A stretch of DNA of 64,000 nt from Aporrectodea caliginosa (GCA_020284085.1 JACEVL010000468.1:1092001-1156000), one strand, 5' to 3'. Positions 31,785-44,099 are shown, numbered from the stretch's first letter. Notes: generated from the sequence alone by a model not told the origin. Made by a program: numbers and translations.

Positions 31785-34700
31785 GTATGTCTACATACGC
31801 ACGTATCAAAAACTATCACAAATTAATGACCGAAATCGTGCAGACTATTTATCACAATCAGACAATTTTCAGCAGAACTAAATTGGTTTTCAGAGTTTAG
31901 ACATTATTCGAAACACTACTATAGCGCTAGGCTTCAACTCATAAGCTCTTCCAGACGAATCATGGCGAAAGAGAATTGTGGTCAAATGTGACTGAAAGTA
32001 TATAGCTCCGCTTCAAGAAAAACTAATGAAATGCGCTCACTACGTTAAAGTCAGACCTTCTTAGTCTCGATGCTTAAAAGCACGACAATGCATTGTAGAC
32101 GTAGCAAAACGAAAAGGTGTCAAACAGTTCGCCAAGTGTTCTGAAACTGTATATATATATAGGATATGGGATCTATGGCTATAGTCTGCGATCACTAAGT
32201 CTCACGCGGATGGAAGGAGTATAGTTTACACCTCCCACTGCATAATGGCATCACACGTTAAAAATTGTCTTTGCTACATGGATATATCCCATAATTATAG
32301 GCCTATAATTATGGCATCATCAACACAAAACTGTAACAATCATTCGTCTACAATATCTTAATCATATAAAACTCGATAGACATGTCAGTGACAGCCTCTA
32401 CGTTCATAATTCTGTATCATTCTCCCACTTAGCAATCAACGCCCCGACCTCCTTCATAAGTCACCTGACTTCACAAATGAAGGCCTCATATGCACTCACA
32501 CGGATATTTAATCGTTGAACAGGTGTTTGGCATAAACAGTCAATCGGGCGACATCTACCTGAATGGAACTCTGGACTTTAGGACATCGCCCGTCCTTCTT
32601 CTGACCGTCAGTGCCACCGATCGCTCCAGGTCGACCTCACTGGCCGCCTACGCACGAGTGACCGTCTACGTGAGGGACGCCAACAACAATGCCCCGGTCA
32701 TCAAGGTCACGACCTTCACAGCGGATGGCATTGCAGAGGTCAACGGGAGCGCCCCTGTCGGGTCATTCGTCGCCTACATGGGGGTGACTGACGCAGATGA
32801 CGGCGTCAATGCAGAGGTCAACTGCGTCATCAATTCGACGACATTTCGCCTTGACCCCATCTACAAGGACTACATACTCAACACTGCTGTCAAGTTCGCC
32901 AGAGGTCATCCGACGCAGTACGCAGTCTCGGTGACCTGCACCGACCGGGGGTCACCGAGCATGTCTTCCGCGGTCGTCGTGTCTATTCGGGTCAGTTCTC
33001 CTGGACCTGTCTTCAGCAGCGATCGCATTGTGGTCGATGTCTACGAGTACAACAACGTAGGAGACACGATCGTTGCCTTGAACGTGACCTATGACCCCCC
33101 GCCAGACTCAAAACTGTTGTTCGGCCTCTCCTCACTGGAAGGTTCTCCGCTGGATGCCATCAGCGTCGATTCCAGTTCCGGTGTCGTCACTGCAAACGTC
33201 GTCTTTAAGTATGACGTCAGACGCCAGTTCTCATACGTCGTGACGGTCAGTAGCTCTCGTTCGCAGCCTCCTCCTCCAGGAGCCACCACAGCCAGTGCCA
33301 CTCTGGTCATCAACATCATCCGACGTCCGATCCCCACCGGGGCCATCGCAGGGCCGCCCTCTTCTCTGTCTTCTACGTGGGAGACTCCAGCCACCCAGAC
33401 CGTTGGCCAGGACGCAGCTGGTCCACCGCTGCTCAAGGATTCAGGCTCAGTCATCATCACGGCTGTCGTCTGTGCAACCGTCATCGTAGTCGTCATCATC
33501 GTTGTCGTTGCTGTGACTGTCGTCTGCTGTCGACGCAATCAGCAGAAGGCGCTGGCAGCTGCTGCAGCTGCTGCTAACCGACTCTCCACACAGGACTCCA
33601 TTTCGAGCGGTAAGGTTGCCTTCTTACTCTGCTCATCCTTCAGTCACCCTGAACTCGTTTGCTCTGTGACTCACGGTAGGTGTAAGTGGAACATTAGCAA
33701 TGTCAGATCTACGTATACCTATGTCTATAACAAACCTGACTCCATTGCATTCAGTGTAGAAAAAGTTATGAAAAACGGTGTATAGATTGGCATGCAGCTC
33801 CCTTTGAGCTAGGCAGGCACAGCAGAGATAAGGTCTCCTCATGTATTACCTAGGGAGATTTAGCTTAACCTTATCGAGTGACTATATAACGTCAGCTGAT
33901 AAGTCTAGTTAGTCCTGAGAGAACCACTCCATCTAGGGAGAAGTAGCTCATTGACTGGAATGATGGGCTGCCTAAATGGCGCAGACGGATCCAGCCCCAA
34001 ATAAGATGGACATCTCCACAATATGGTTCCCACATTAAACCCCCAGAAATATGGACCAATATAATCCAAATGTAGTTCTTAAAGGCTCCGCGCAGACTGG
34101 AAGTAAGTAGATAGATCATAGAGGGACCAGACAGTAGCAGGCAGAGATGGAAGGAGACTAGGAGGGGCTTGATTGTGGCTACTGTCGATCAGATACTATT
34201 GCCATCCGCTTTGGTAGATTGTTACTTCGTCTAAGCTGTTGTTTTCGTTCGTGTGATGCAGCTCAAGTACTTTAATACAACATAGGAAAGTTGTAGGCCT
34301 ACAAGAGTCATCAATTATATTAAGAATGTCAATACACGTTATGGATAGCTTAAAAATCTCTGATAGACAGTGGAAAACTATTTCATACAGACCATCCGAT
34401 AGAATTAGGAGTGTCTAATTGTTTTTAATTATGTCGTGTCGTATAGATGGAACGAAGCGTCTGGTTCGAAGCCTGTCGAGTGTGTCGTCATCGATTGCTT
34501 CTACTTCCGGAGACAGCAGACGAGAGATGAGACTGGGATCCATCCAAGAGGAATCATTCGAAGACACTTTTCGACAGATGGCGCCAGGCGAATGGCCACC
34601 TATCGACGGACAGACATCCGTACGTGTCTCTCTCCTCAATGCACTAATCCATATTAAGTGCCGAGATATCTATCTAACTAAGTAACTAACACTACTGTTT

Positions 34701-37700
34701 ACATATTGACAGTGATAGGGTGAGACTATAAGCTGGGTGGTCATTGGTGTGGTAAGGTCGACGTCAACGACCCTGGCAGCCATAAAATGTTGTTGAACAC
34801 CGGAAGTTATTAACAGCCTTAGAGGCGTGGTCTTTCGGTTATGTAATGTATAGGCCTAGATGTCACGTCGAACGCTGGAGCCATTTGCCGAATAATTTTA
34901 GACGAACACAGGTCTTTAAAAAGGCAATATACTGTCATTAAGATCAGGACAGTTTTAACCAGTTAATCCCATGGCTCGGAACTATCGAGAAGTAACACGG
35001 GATTTTCCCCAGAGGAATCGCTTTTCCAAACTATTCCGTAGATGTTTTGCGTGGTAGGGGCACAGTATTATATATTAGGCCTACAATATATTCGTAATCG
35101 TAATAGTAAATTCCAAATTTATAATGCGCTACTCTAAAGTTAAGCGCAGGGTACCAGGTTATTCACGAGCACTGCGTCGTATCAGAGATCGATGTCCAGT
35201 GGAGGTACGAGTCCTGGTGGCCAGAGACCAGAGAGAAAAGGCAGAGCAGCTGCTAAGGCGGGTTTCGTTGAGGATGAGAAAACGTCGAAGGCGGATAATG
35301 GAAATGGAATTAGAGTAGGAATTCTTGAATAGGTGAGACTTCAGTTCGGAATGGAAAGCCTGTGGGGTGATAAATTGACGATCCTGAGGCAGATGATGGT
35401 AGGTGAGTGGCGGTATGGCTTATTATTGGTGGAGGGACTGAGAATATGCGGAATTCAGAGGGACGGTCATTCCAGAGTCAATTAAGGTGTGGTGTGGATA
35501 TGGATCGGTTGGAGAACTTGAGCCGAGTAGTGACTGGGGAACGGGAGAGAGTGAGATAGGAGGATGAATGGGTAGAGTGGGGTGGCTGGATGATGAAGAG
35601 TTCTCGAAGGTACTGTGGCTGGGAGTATTGTGTGGAGTTATAGGTTAGAGATAGGACTTTGAATTGGATGTGCTAAGCCTCTAAGGGATTTTCAGCCAGT
35701 GGAGTGATTTATGTACGAGAATGATATGATGCTGCTTTGGTATGCTATTGAAGGCTGAGGCTAGTGAATTTTGGATGAGTTGTATCTGTTTAATTTGGGT
35801 GGATTAGAGGTTGAGGATCATGGAATTACAGTAATCAAGCTTGGATTGGACAATAGAGGTAGCAATAGTAGAAGCAGTTTTAAAGTCAAGCATGGGTCGA
35901 ATGCGGCGAAGTTCACAAATATGGATGAAACAGGTGCACGAGGGGCGAGAGGTTGAAGATGTGATTAGAGAAGGGGATAAGCGGATCAAAGGTGACTTGA
36001 AGACATGGGGGTCGGAGGTCATCGTAATTTATATAGCGACCGTATGGCCTCGACCCTGCTTATTTTTCAATGAATTGATCGGGAAGTGAAAGTGAGAGGT
36101 GGTGGGCAGGTGTATGGTAGGCCATTGGTAGGGTCAGCTATATAATTATACTTATATATACATGATGTATGCATGTATGCATGCATTCAAGCATTTCACA
36201 CAAAGCAGAAAGTGTTATTGTGATGCAAAAGAGTTCTGTAGTTCCATACAGAGCGGTCTATTCTCTTCTAGGCATCTAGGCTACTTAACGTATACATCGT
36301 CAGTTTTCCCTCTATCAGAATGATCAATATAATATGGTATTGTTGTGTTCTCATGATGAACAGTATTCCGACTGTGGATTGGTGGGTGCTGCTGGCATGG
36401 AATCGTCCTTACAGCAGCAGGCGCCGTCAAAGAGAGGAGGAGGAGGAGGTCTCTATGTCAGGTCCGTGTCTCATCCGGATAACCAGAACAGAACATCCTC
36501 CTCCTGCAGGGCATCGCGATCCTACGGCGGACGCAGCACTCCAGAGGTAAGTTAACGCCGTCGTAGCCTATAATATCCTACGCCACGTATGCATTCACCA
36601 GACAGTGACCTCGGCGGAGCAGTAAAATAAAGTAAACTAAACGCTTTGCTCTAGTAGTCTAGTCCTGAATGCTTTTACTTGTAGCAAAGTATTGAAAAGA
36701 GGAAAATCAGGAAATGCGTTTGATTCAAAAGAGGCATAGAGGCTACACCATTGAGATAGGTCTATTATTTATCACTATAATATATATGGAACTCCATTGA
36801 CCGTGGCATCCGTAATCAGAGCTCACTCAACTCCTTCAAACAGGCCTATAAAAAACACTTACTTAACTGACGTTGATATTACTACTGCTTTGTGTGTTTC
36901 TCACTCTACTTAAGTTACTCGAACTGTCGGAACTGACTCATGTTCCCTTCCATGTCCAAACAATTTGTTCCATCATAGTGGGGAAGACTAGATAAGCCTT
37001 TGGGCTCCTTCTCCCCACGAATCGATTTTTACTACTTAACCTGTTAGACTATGACCTGTTCAATTCCTGTTACCTACTAATGGCACTTATGAAATGAAAA
37101 CAACTGTTAATGACTGTATTCATACGTGTACATTGTGTTCACTGTTCATGGAATCGATTTGAATAAATTTGAATTTGAATTTGACATTCAAATGGTGGCA
37201 CTACCTCCATCTAAATGGCGTATACAGTGTCCTACGATTCATAATATGTGTGTCAATACAATGTTCAATTGGCCACCTCCTATAGTATTGTCACTGACAA
37301 CTGACAACTGACAACTTTTTATTTCCAGAAGCACAATGCATATAACAATTAACAACAATTATAACTTGACTATTAGGCCTACATATCAGTGCATTGGCTA
37401 GGGAACAGGGAAGACCCAAAAGGGGCACAAGCCCCGCTTAATTAGGGTCACCCCTTTTAACAATAATCATTTATGGCTGGTTAGTCAGTTGAAAGAAAGA
37501 AAGGTTCAACTCAATAATGTTCTTAACTAAATAATAACATTGCAATTTACTAAGAAAATCAATATGTAAGAAAGAAAGGTTCAACTCAATAATGTTCTTA
37601 ACTAAATAATAACATTGCAATTTACTAAGAAGATCAATATCTAAACAATTCGATGAAACAGTGTTAAATGAAGTATGGTTAATCCTTCAAGTAACTATTC

Positions 37701-39540
37701 CACAGCTTCTTAAATTGGGTGTATGTGGGTGCATTCCGAATACTCATCGGTACTGCATTCCAAATTTTTGGACCACTACAACAAATTGAAAATCTACGAT
37801 AATTAGTGCGTGCATATATGACATATAAACCACCAGAAGAAGATCTTGTACAATGACCATGCATCTCTACTACCTTCGTAAAATAGTTTGAAAATGAATC
37901 AGGCAGCAAGTTATTGACAAATTTATACATGAAATTACCCAGTTGATAGCGATTTATATTTTCAAAGTTCATAATATTATATTCTCTGTATCTGTATGCC
38001 GTGTGGGCGTTAAAAGGATCTCTTGCAATAATTCTAATAGCTTTTTTCTGCAGAACCAGAAGACATTTCAACCTAGTAGAATAGTTTGAGGCCCAGACAA
38101 TATTACCATAATCAAAATAGGGATTGATTAGTGTATAATATAAATTCCTACGAATATGAATTGGGATAAGGTAAGATATTCTCGCTAGTATAGGCCTACC
38201 AAGGTTTCTGAAAATTTTGCCAGCAATAATATTGATATGTTCAGTCCAAGTCAGACATTCGTCAATACATACACCGAGAAATTTAGTGGATCGGGTTTGG
38301 GACAGGGAAATTCCATCAATTGACAACTTTGTCTGGAGATCCGGGATTCGTTTCTTCGTAGAATGGAATAGTATAAAGCAGGATTTTTTTATATTGTCAC
38401 AATTTTATGCTTGTGCGGGTTTCTGTAAACAGGGTGTCATATAGTTTAGGCCCAGTTATTCTAGCAGAAAATTGCCTGACATTAGTTTTACAGATTGCAG
38501 AGCGAAGATTAAACCGAGATCTAGTGTTATAGGCCTAACCGTGAACAGAAGCAGTAGTGGAGAAATAATCAGTAAATATTCTGGGTAAGGTTTAAATTCA
38601 AATACACATACACAAAGTGACTTTTTTATGCATAGCCTACTTGTCTGAGCTCTGTCTGCTCATAAACGAACTTTTTGCTCTCAGTTAACTATGACGCCAT
38701 TAAGACTAGAGTATAGGCAGCGCTTTGTGAGGTACCAAAAGGACAAAGTGTCTACATAACTAACAGTTGCATTGTCCCTGAGACGAGGTGCAGAGAGTGC
38801 GCTAAGTGCTTCAGTCTGCCTTGTGTTCTGTGTTCTTTAGGATGGATCGGATACGTCGAGGGTCATGGACCTGGAGTCTGAAAGCTACTGTTCCGGTTCT
38901 GTGACGGACAGCGGAAGAGGGAACAGCCTGCCAGAGGATGGAGCAGTCGCATCATCATCGACACCAGCATCATGCACTGTTAGCCCGCGCAGTAATCCAT
39001 CCCCTCAACAAGTCTTTCGTTCAGAGAGTGAGTTTAAACAGCGCAATATTGAAAGTCTTGAATGCATGACAAATATATATTATAGGCCTACTAGCAGATG
39101 TGCCCGGCTTCGCCCGAGTTATTTTCCCATGCGTGATTTTTCACGGCTTCGCTTTATTTCGCCACGGTTCGTCTATTTCTACCCTGATATATCGTGTCCG
39201 CTTGATTTGCATAGTTAAATAGTTCCCAGGTTTCGTGTATTTCACGGCATCACCGTGGTATTGCATAGTAACTATATATTAGCTCGCCTTCGGATGACGT
39301 CTTTGGCCTGTCGGAGATAGCCAGAACTGCCTTGCGAATGCGCTTGATTCGCATATTGAGCCCGCTGTCGTTATTTGCAATTGCAGCTGGATTGAACACG
39401 TGAACTTAAAATGACCATTTCTCTGAATTTAAACAACATATATAGTTAGGTTGGCCTAGAAATTCGCCCGTGTATTTGAATTTAAAGTCTTCGTAGTCTA
39501 CTCAGCGGCTTCGTCGTTTCGCCCCTATCATTTAGTTTAG

Positions 39541-39605
<65 letters not shown>

Positions 39606-40314
39606 TTCCATTAGTTACTGGAATAATTCTAAAGTTCGTTATTCTTCGTTGACAGTGAATTAAGTGGTAGTCATTATGTTGACGTGCTTTTCAGGCGATT
39701 CTTCTGGTGCGAGTGGTCGACCACTTGTTACGGCTCCGACGAGGTTTCCCATCGAGAACAAGATCTACATTACGAACCACTTCCGAGACGCCCTTCCTCG
39801 CCATCCACAACGCTTGTCCAGGGCAGCTAAGAAAGACCCGACGGCCGCTGATGCAGGGGTCAGAGAAGAAGACCCCGGGGTCATCGCCCGAAAACTGGAA
39901 CCCAATCGCAGCGATTACTTTGACGCAAGGTCACGTGCCTCTCATCACGTGCCTGGACAGGAACGTTTCAGAGCCTCCAACGGAGTGGAGTCACGATCCC
40001 CGGAGCGAGTGACCTCGTCATCTGCGGCTCCCAAAGAGCACAAGTCCAGAGTGGGGGAGTTTACCCGAAGTCTACACGCCGGACACGATGTCTGCAAGAA
40101 TCACTCTCCGACAAGACATGTTTCGCCATCTGGCGAACTGCGTCGAACTGTCTGCAAGAATCATTCCCCTACGAGACATGTTTCGCCATCTGGCGAACTG
40201 CGTCGAACTGTCTGCAAGAATCATTCCCCTACGAGACACGTTTCTCCATCTGGCGAACTGCGTCGAACTAACAACGCAGAGTACGAGAATCACGTGGGCG
40301 ACACTTTCGTCTGA
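30852..40314 (+). CDS. protocadherin-like adhesion receptor, six coding exons
   Basis: Single-pass calcium-dependent adhesion protein of the cadherin superfamily, about 1060 aa. Coding exons: 30852-31784, 32523-33609, 34447-34619, 36364-36546, 38841-39027 and 39695-40314. All introns are GT-AG and the phases agree across every junction. Order: signal peptide (1-29), cadherin repeats EC1 (about 33-143), EC2 (145-252), EC3 (258-366), EC4 (368-470), EC5 (472-580), transmembrane helix (621-648), and a tail of about 410 aa. Landmarks are DINDHAPNF at 140 and DANNNAPVI at 363. The lack of desmosomal or catenin-binding motifs and the Ser-rich tail with DSGRGNSLPEDG fit a non-classical protocadherin. 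Five repeats is fewer than the usual six or seven. Subfamily not assignable by eye. Confidence 0.9.
32523..33609 (+). CDS. protocadherin exon 2: EC3 end to transmembrane helix
   Basis: Encodes residues 312-673 and begins mid-EC3 at VFGINSQSGDIYLNGTLDF. EC4 holds a VGSFVAYMGVTDADDG segment typical of protocadherin EC4/5. EC5 lacks clear terminal calcium-binding residues, as expected for the membrane-proximal repeat. The transmembrane helix is almost all Val/Ile/Ala, followed by CCRRNQQK and an Ala run. Donor GAGCG|GTAAGG, phase 1. Confidence 0.9.
34447..34619 (+). CDS. protocadherin exon 3: cytoplasmic tail
   Basis: Residues 674-731 (first codon split). Ser-rich VRSLSSVSSSIASTSGDS, then SIQEESFEDTF. 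Acceptor TATAG|AT and donor TCC|GTACGT fit the flanking phases. Confidence 0.85.
35090..36030 (-). pseudogene. LINE family B fragment in protocadherin intron 3
   Basis: Antisense to the host gene. The minus strand reads FIHICELRRIRPMLDF near 35910 and a 3' UTR with GACGCAGTGCTCGTGAATAA near 35165, then AATTTACTATTACGATTACG as tail. It matches the intact copy at 62675-64000 but is full of stops. Confidence 0.75.
36364..36546 (+). CDS. protocadherin exon 4: cytoplasmic tail
   Basis: Residues 732-792, phase 0 at both ends. Contains SLQQQAPSKRGGGGG and a Ser/Arg-rich end SSSCRASRSYGGRSTPE. Acceptor AACAG|TAT, donor CCAGAG|GTAAGT. Confidence 0.85.
36780..37185 (+). pseudogene. LINE family F 3' end in protocadherin intron 4
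   Basis: Begins with an RT C-terminal segment WNSIDRGIRNQSSLNSFKQA ending in a stop after KKHLLN. A 3' UTR follows with GGGCTCCTTCTCCCCACG, and the end is AATAAATTTGAATTTGAATT. The (TTTGAA)n tail directly after a polyadenylation-like AATAAA is typical of CR1-type LINEs. Confidence 0.7.
37297..38420 (-). pseudogene. LINE family D, C-terminal RT and 3' UTR, in intron 4
   Basis: The minus frame 38326-37679 (215 codons, open) encodes an RT C-terminal region: TKFLGVCIDECLTWTEHIN, then NPYFDYGNIVWASNY, then PKIWNAVPMSIRNAPTYTQF, ending in TAA-type stop context near 37679. Upstream readable sequence extends to about 38420. The 3' UTR includes a 75-bp tandem duplication, a GGGGTGACCC/GGGGC-rich block, AAATAAA and TTGTCAG tail units at 37300. 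This resembles Jockey/CR1-group RT. The open frame suggests a fairly recent copy, but it is heavily 5'-truncated and lacks the RT core. Confidence 0.8.
37495..37644. repeat. 75-bp tandem duplication
   Basis: Two nearly identical 75-bp units, 37495-37569 and 37570-37644, in the family D 3' UTR. Confidence 0.9.
38425..38600 (-). pseudogene. second LINE RT C-terminal fragment
   Basis: The minus strand reads RSRFNLRSAICKTNVRQFSA then RITGPKLYDTL. This is an RT C-terminal motif (RxFxLR...GPKLWN-like) distinct from the adjacent family D, so two retroposon pieces abut here. Confidence 0.5.
38841..39027 (+). CDS. protocadherin exon 5: cytoplasmic tail
   Basis: Residues 793-854 plus one base. Contains SGSVTDSGRGNSLPEDG, the DSGRG-type motif seen in tails of invertebrate and vertebrate protocadherins. 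Acceptor TTTAG|GAT, donor AGAGA|GTGAGT. Confidence 0.85.
39085..39540. other. intron 5 repeat-like segment
   Basis: Starts AGCAGATGTGCCCGGCTTCG and contains CGGCTTCGC and TTTCGCC variants repeatedly. The CCCGGCTTCGCCCG motif recurs in repetitive DNA of many invertebrates, so this is probably a relic of an unclassified element. Confidence 0.35.
39541..39604. repeat. (TAA)n microsatellite
   Basis: About 21 TAA/ATA units close upstream of protocadherin exon 6. Confidence 0.95.
39695..40314 (+). CDS. protocadherin exon 6: C-terminal tail with 20-aa repeats
   Basis: Completes a Ser codon and encodes residues 856-1060, ending in TGA at 40312-40314. Highly basic and Ser/Pro-rich. Residues 987-1046 are three consecutive 20-aa repeats. 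Acceptor TTTTCAG|GC. Confidence 0.85.
40090..40269 (+). repeat. 3 x 60-bp tandem repeat in the protocadherin tail
   Basis: Units at 40090-40149, 40150-40209 and 40210-40269 with few substitutions. Each encodes VCKNHSPTRHVSPSGELRRT, identical in all three. The nucleotide changes are therefore silent. The HSPTRHVSPS core contains two Ser-Pro/Thr phospho-site-like positions. Confidence 0.95.
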
Positions 40315-40494
40315 ATTCTATCTATGAAGACGGATCATTGTGATAAGGAGTTTCCGCCGGCGATCTTTTAAGTGACAGGAACGAACTGACTGTCGTTCTA
40401 ATTGGACTTCTGGTTGAGTTGCTTAGCGACATATACAGAAGAGTAGATTTAAATGAGAAACTCATGAAGAGGACCAACAGAGAAGATGAGACAA

Positions 40495-40500
40495 AATAAA
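40495..40500 (+). terminator. candidate polyadenylation signal of the protocadherin
   Basis: First AATAAA after the stop codon, about 180 nt downstream. Purine-rich sequence follows. Plausible but unproven. Confidence 0.4.
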
Positions 40501-40554
40501 GAGAAAGGGATACAGAGGGAGAGATAGACAGAAAGACAATCATACAGACAGAAG

Positions 40555-40720
40555 GAAATTAAAGAAGAAAGATAGTCCGAGAGAAAGAAAGGAAAGAAGG
40601 TAGGGAGGGAAGGAAGGAAGGAGGAAAGACAGAAGGAAGGAAGAAAGACAGAAGGAAGAAAGGAAGGAAGGAAGGAAGGAATGAAGGAAGACCGACAGAG
40701 AAAGAACGAAGAGGCAAGAA
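40555..40720. repeat. GGAA/GAAA purine-rich repeat
   Basis: Irregular AGGAAGGA, GAAAGA and ACAGAAGG units. Antisense Ser/Phe-rich frames are artefacts. Confidence 0.85.
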
Positions 40721-40929
40721 AGGGTTAATAGTAATGAACAGCAGAGCAGATGCTATAGTATGTGCAACGCGTGTAAGCGCTTTTGTCAGTGGAAAGCACA
40801 ATGTAAGAAATAGTGGAAAGCAGCGTTTGGGAATGACAGACGAAATAGGACACGAGAGGGATGCATATAATGACGTAGCAAGAAGCACAGATATTGCCAG
40901 ATAGAGTATAGACATATACTGACACACTT

Positions 40930-41450
40930 CTGATCATAACCGCTGTGGCTATTCTCTTAAAAGCAGAGGACCAACTCAAAGAAAGGACATATTTATTCAG
41001 ACAATGGACCCATCACTATAATTGCAGTTGTCTTCGTTCCATTATGAAACGTTTCGTTGACCTGCAAATAACGATTAGACGCTTATGACGTTTATAAGAT
41101 GGAACCGATCGCCACTTGTAGCCACTTTTACCTCCTTCTGCGTCGACATGAAATACACGCATTTTGGCCAAGGCTATAGTCTATAGTCGGGGTCATACGT
41201 AACAGTATACGAATATACTTACTTACTTACTTACTTAACTGCAGGACAAATATAATGATGTCTCTAACACTGTAGTAAGTCTTATCAGAAAAAGGTGGCC
41301 GATCTTTCATTCGCATACCTACAAGTCATGTCGGCATTTAGATATTTTATTAATTGCATTTAATTAACAGCCGTTTGTACATAAATTACCAAAAATCAAA
41401 TCGAACACTCTTTGTTTGCTGCCTGTAAACAATAATATTATGTATTCTAT
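40930..41450. other. intergenic, no gene recognised
   Basis: AT-rich. Contains a short TTAC tetranucleotide run (41220-41236). No element boundary found. Confidence 0.5.
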
Positions 41451-41454
41451 TCTA

Positions 41455-42400
41455 TTTACGGACTTATAAAGCGCCTCTCACAGTACAACCTAATCAGAGG
41501 CGCTTTCAGTGCTAAGGTGCCCTCGAAAAAAGAAAAGTCTTAAGAGAACGAGCAGAAACAGTAGTGCCCCCGTATAACATCACAGCACGAGTTATAGTCT
41601 GAAGGTCATTCCACAACAAATGGCCAACAGAGGCAGAGGCACGATGCTGTGCCGTTGGAGTCCGAGACCGAGGAACTAGAAGGTCATGATGGTCTAAAGA
41701 GCGGAGAGGACGTCCAGAGGTAGCTGAGATAGGTCGTCTGATAAGATCACAGAGGTAGAGGGGAGCTTGACCCAAAAACGTTTTACACGTAAGAAAAATA
41801 ATTTTAAACTGAATCCGAGCAGTTAAGGGAAGCCAATGAAGATGTTCAGTCATTAAAGTCGAAATATGGGAGAAACGAGGAAGGCGGGCGATCAAACGAG
41901 CAGCTGCATTAAGTACTGATTGTAGTGGAGCCAGACAGAGTTTTGGTAGGCCTATAAGTAACGAGCTACATTAATCAATGCGTGAACAGACAAAGGCATG
42001 AACCATGGAAGAAAAAATCGGCGAGGGGACAGATCGTCGAATGATAAAAATGGGACCGAGAGAGATTAGAGATATGTGCAGAGGAGGAAAGAGTACTGTC
42101 AAGAGTAACACCCAGGTCACGGACATTTGTCAAGAAAGTAAACTGAGAGAACTTCTTGGCAAGCAAATCATAATCAAGTTTAATTAGCTGCTGGCGAGTG
42201 CCCAGCCAGATCAATCGAGTCTTGCAAGAGTTAAGCGAAAGACGATTAGAGGACATCCAGCAATTGAGACCAGCAGAAAGAGATTCAATAGACTTGGGAA
42301 AGAGGAATTAAGTTGGTGAGACGAGGAGCCATGAACAAAGGCCTGGACGTCATCTGCATAGAGGTGACCATGCAGGGACCGAGTGTTTAGCAAAGAGAAG
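41455..42400 (-). pseudogene. LINE family C copy, 3' half
   Basis: On the minus strand: LHGHLYADDVQAFVHG (RT active site) near 42360, MSSNRLSLNSCKTRLIWLG near 42250, VRDLGVTLDS near 42125, HLHWLPLTARIQFKI near 41840, and ...SLKTFLFSRAP ending near 41512. A 3' UTR with GAAAGCGCCTCTGATTAGG and GAGGCGCTTTATAAG follows. Broken by several stops. Same family as 5745-6985. Confidence 0.8.
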
Positions 42401-42429
42401 AGGAATATCAGCTGTAAACATGATATAAA

Positions 42430-43500
42430 GAAGCCTATTATAGCCTGTTAATCGTTGTAATGCAATCTAATGTTATGAAAGATATCGTGCCTTGATTTTG
42501 CACTGTTTGTTGAATTGCTCCAACAGAAAACCGAGAGTGTCCTTATATCTAATCTCACCAACAACTTTGTCATGCAATGTAAACGAACATTTCTATAGCA
42601 CCGCTTTCAGGAAACTCTTTAGCTGACTCCACACCCAAAAGCACCAATCTACCGTACAGCAGTTGGTTTAGGTTTTGATGGAATGAATGTATGGTAGGGC
42701 TGAGGGATACTATTTCTGTTTTAGTATAGGTAGATGTCTACCCATTCCAATGAGCAATATAATAGGCCCTACAGAAAAGTATGTGGGGCCTATAGTGTTC
42801 ATTTGTTATGAGGGGGGGGGGAGAAGTCGGTACATAATATAATGCAAAGGCAGTAAAATACAGGAGCTGTGAACAACTTAAAATTTCCATCTTGACCTCC
42901 AGCTGACCTTTATAGCTTCTGCTAATACTAGAGCCGTATATTCTGCACGCAAAAACTCAACTGTAGACGTATAATGTAGATATAAAGTGACTGAAAATCA
43001 ACCGAAATTTCTCAGCACCAAGCAGAGAAACCAGCAGCACCAGCTTAATTTGATCACCGATCGACCTTATGCAAAGGTATGTCAATAATATATGGAGTCC
43101 GTAAGAGCCAGGTTTTTGGTTACCCGCCTTAGCCGTCTAATTAGCTCCAATCAGTTTTAAATGCTGCGGGTTGGCTGATCTACGGCACACCAAGGGTTTC
43201 ATCATTATAATAGAGTTTCATGTGAGAGGAACTGCAATGGTTACCCATGCAACAGCGCATTGGATTTTGCATCTTAATGCGTAGGCTTATGCGTAAGTGT
43301 CTAGCAGGCTGTGCTCTATCTTATCCGAGTCAGCTTTAAATCTCAGTCTTTTCCATCCCTGATCGCAGATTTCTTCGCTCTTCTACGCACGGCGACCATC
43401 GACTGTTCCACAAGCCCGAACGAACTTCCACGCTGCGGGATAGCAGGTTAACCGTGTTAGGACCATCTTCCTGGAATAAGTTGTTTAACAACCTACAACA
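42430..43500. other. intergenic, no gene recognised
   Basis: A G-run at 42811-42821 and one weak frame at 43336-43563. Nothing assignable. Confidence 0.5.
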
Positions 43501-43502
43501 TA

Positions 43503-43557
43503 ATATGTATATTCGTTTATTGAAAAGTCTTGTTGACACATCGCAACAAGTTACACA
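43503..43557 (-). repeat. short LINE-tail-like repeat, copy 3 of 4
   Basis: Minus strand TGTAACTTGTTGCGATGTGT, then AATAAACGAATATAC. Best-preserved copy of this short repeat. Confidence 0.55.
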
Positions 43558-44099
43558 CCACACAAAAGGATAGCAAAGAAAGAGAACAATAAATATAATA
43601 ACAGGTAAATGAGTAAAACAGAGGATTACTATAGTCAGTGATGGTTAAGCTACCGAAGGCTGCGGTGACAAGTCAGGAATCGTCCGCTGGTAAGAGAGAC
43701 TCGTGGAATATAGTCCGATCGTATAATTATGGATAGATGTTATTGTCGGTAGACGTAGGTTTTCCACTGGGCGCCGCCGAAGTCAGCGACGATATCGACG
43801 TCAGACAGTTCAACACCTTAGCCATTCGATCATCGATCGGCCAGGTGCTCCACAACGTCAGCTGTAGACAATGCATCCGCAGGGTTTACCACTGAAAACG
43901 CCCGCCCAGTCTGAAGCAATGCAGAAACGAGTGACTGGGGTGAGCGATGGTATACCTGCTGTCTCATTGTTGTTGAGAGCACTCTTCCTGGAGCCGAGAT
44001 GCAGCGATCAGCAGATGGCAGCAGTGACAGAAATAGAGAAGATCGTACTCCATGTTGACGGTATCCTATCGCCAACACACGCTTGTTGAATAGCGAAGT

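Noticed and set aside
33610..33785. Extension of protocadherin exon 2 to a stop at 33785
   Set aside because: The GTAAGG donor at 33610 and the in-frame tail exon at 34447 with matching phase favour splicing. A readthrough isoform with a short tail is possible but unsupported.
40322..40927. Ser/Phe/Leu-rich minus-strand frames
   Set aside because: Antisense of the GGAA/GAAA purine-rich repeats.
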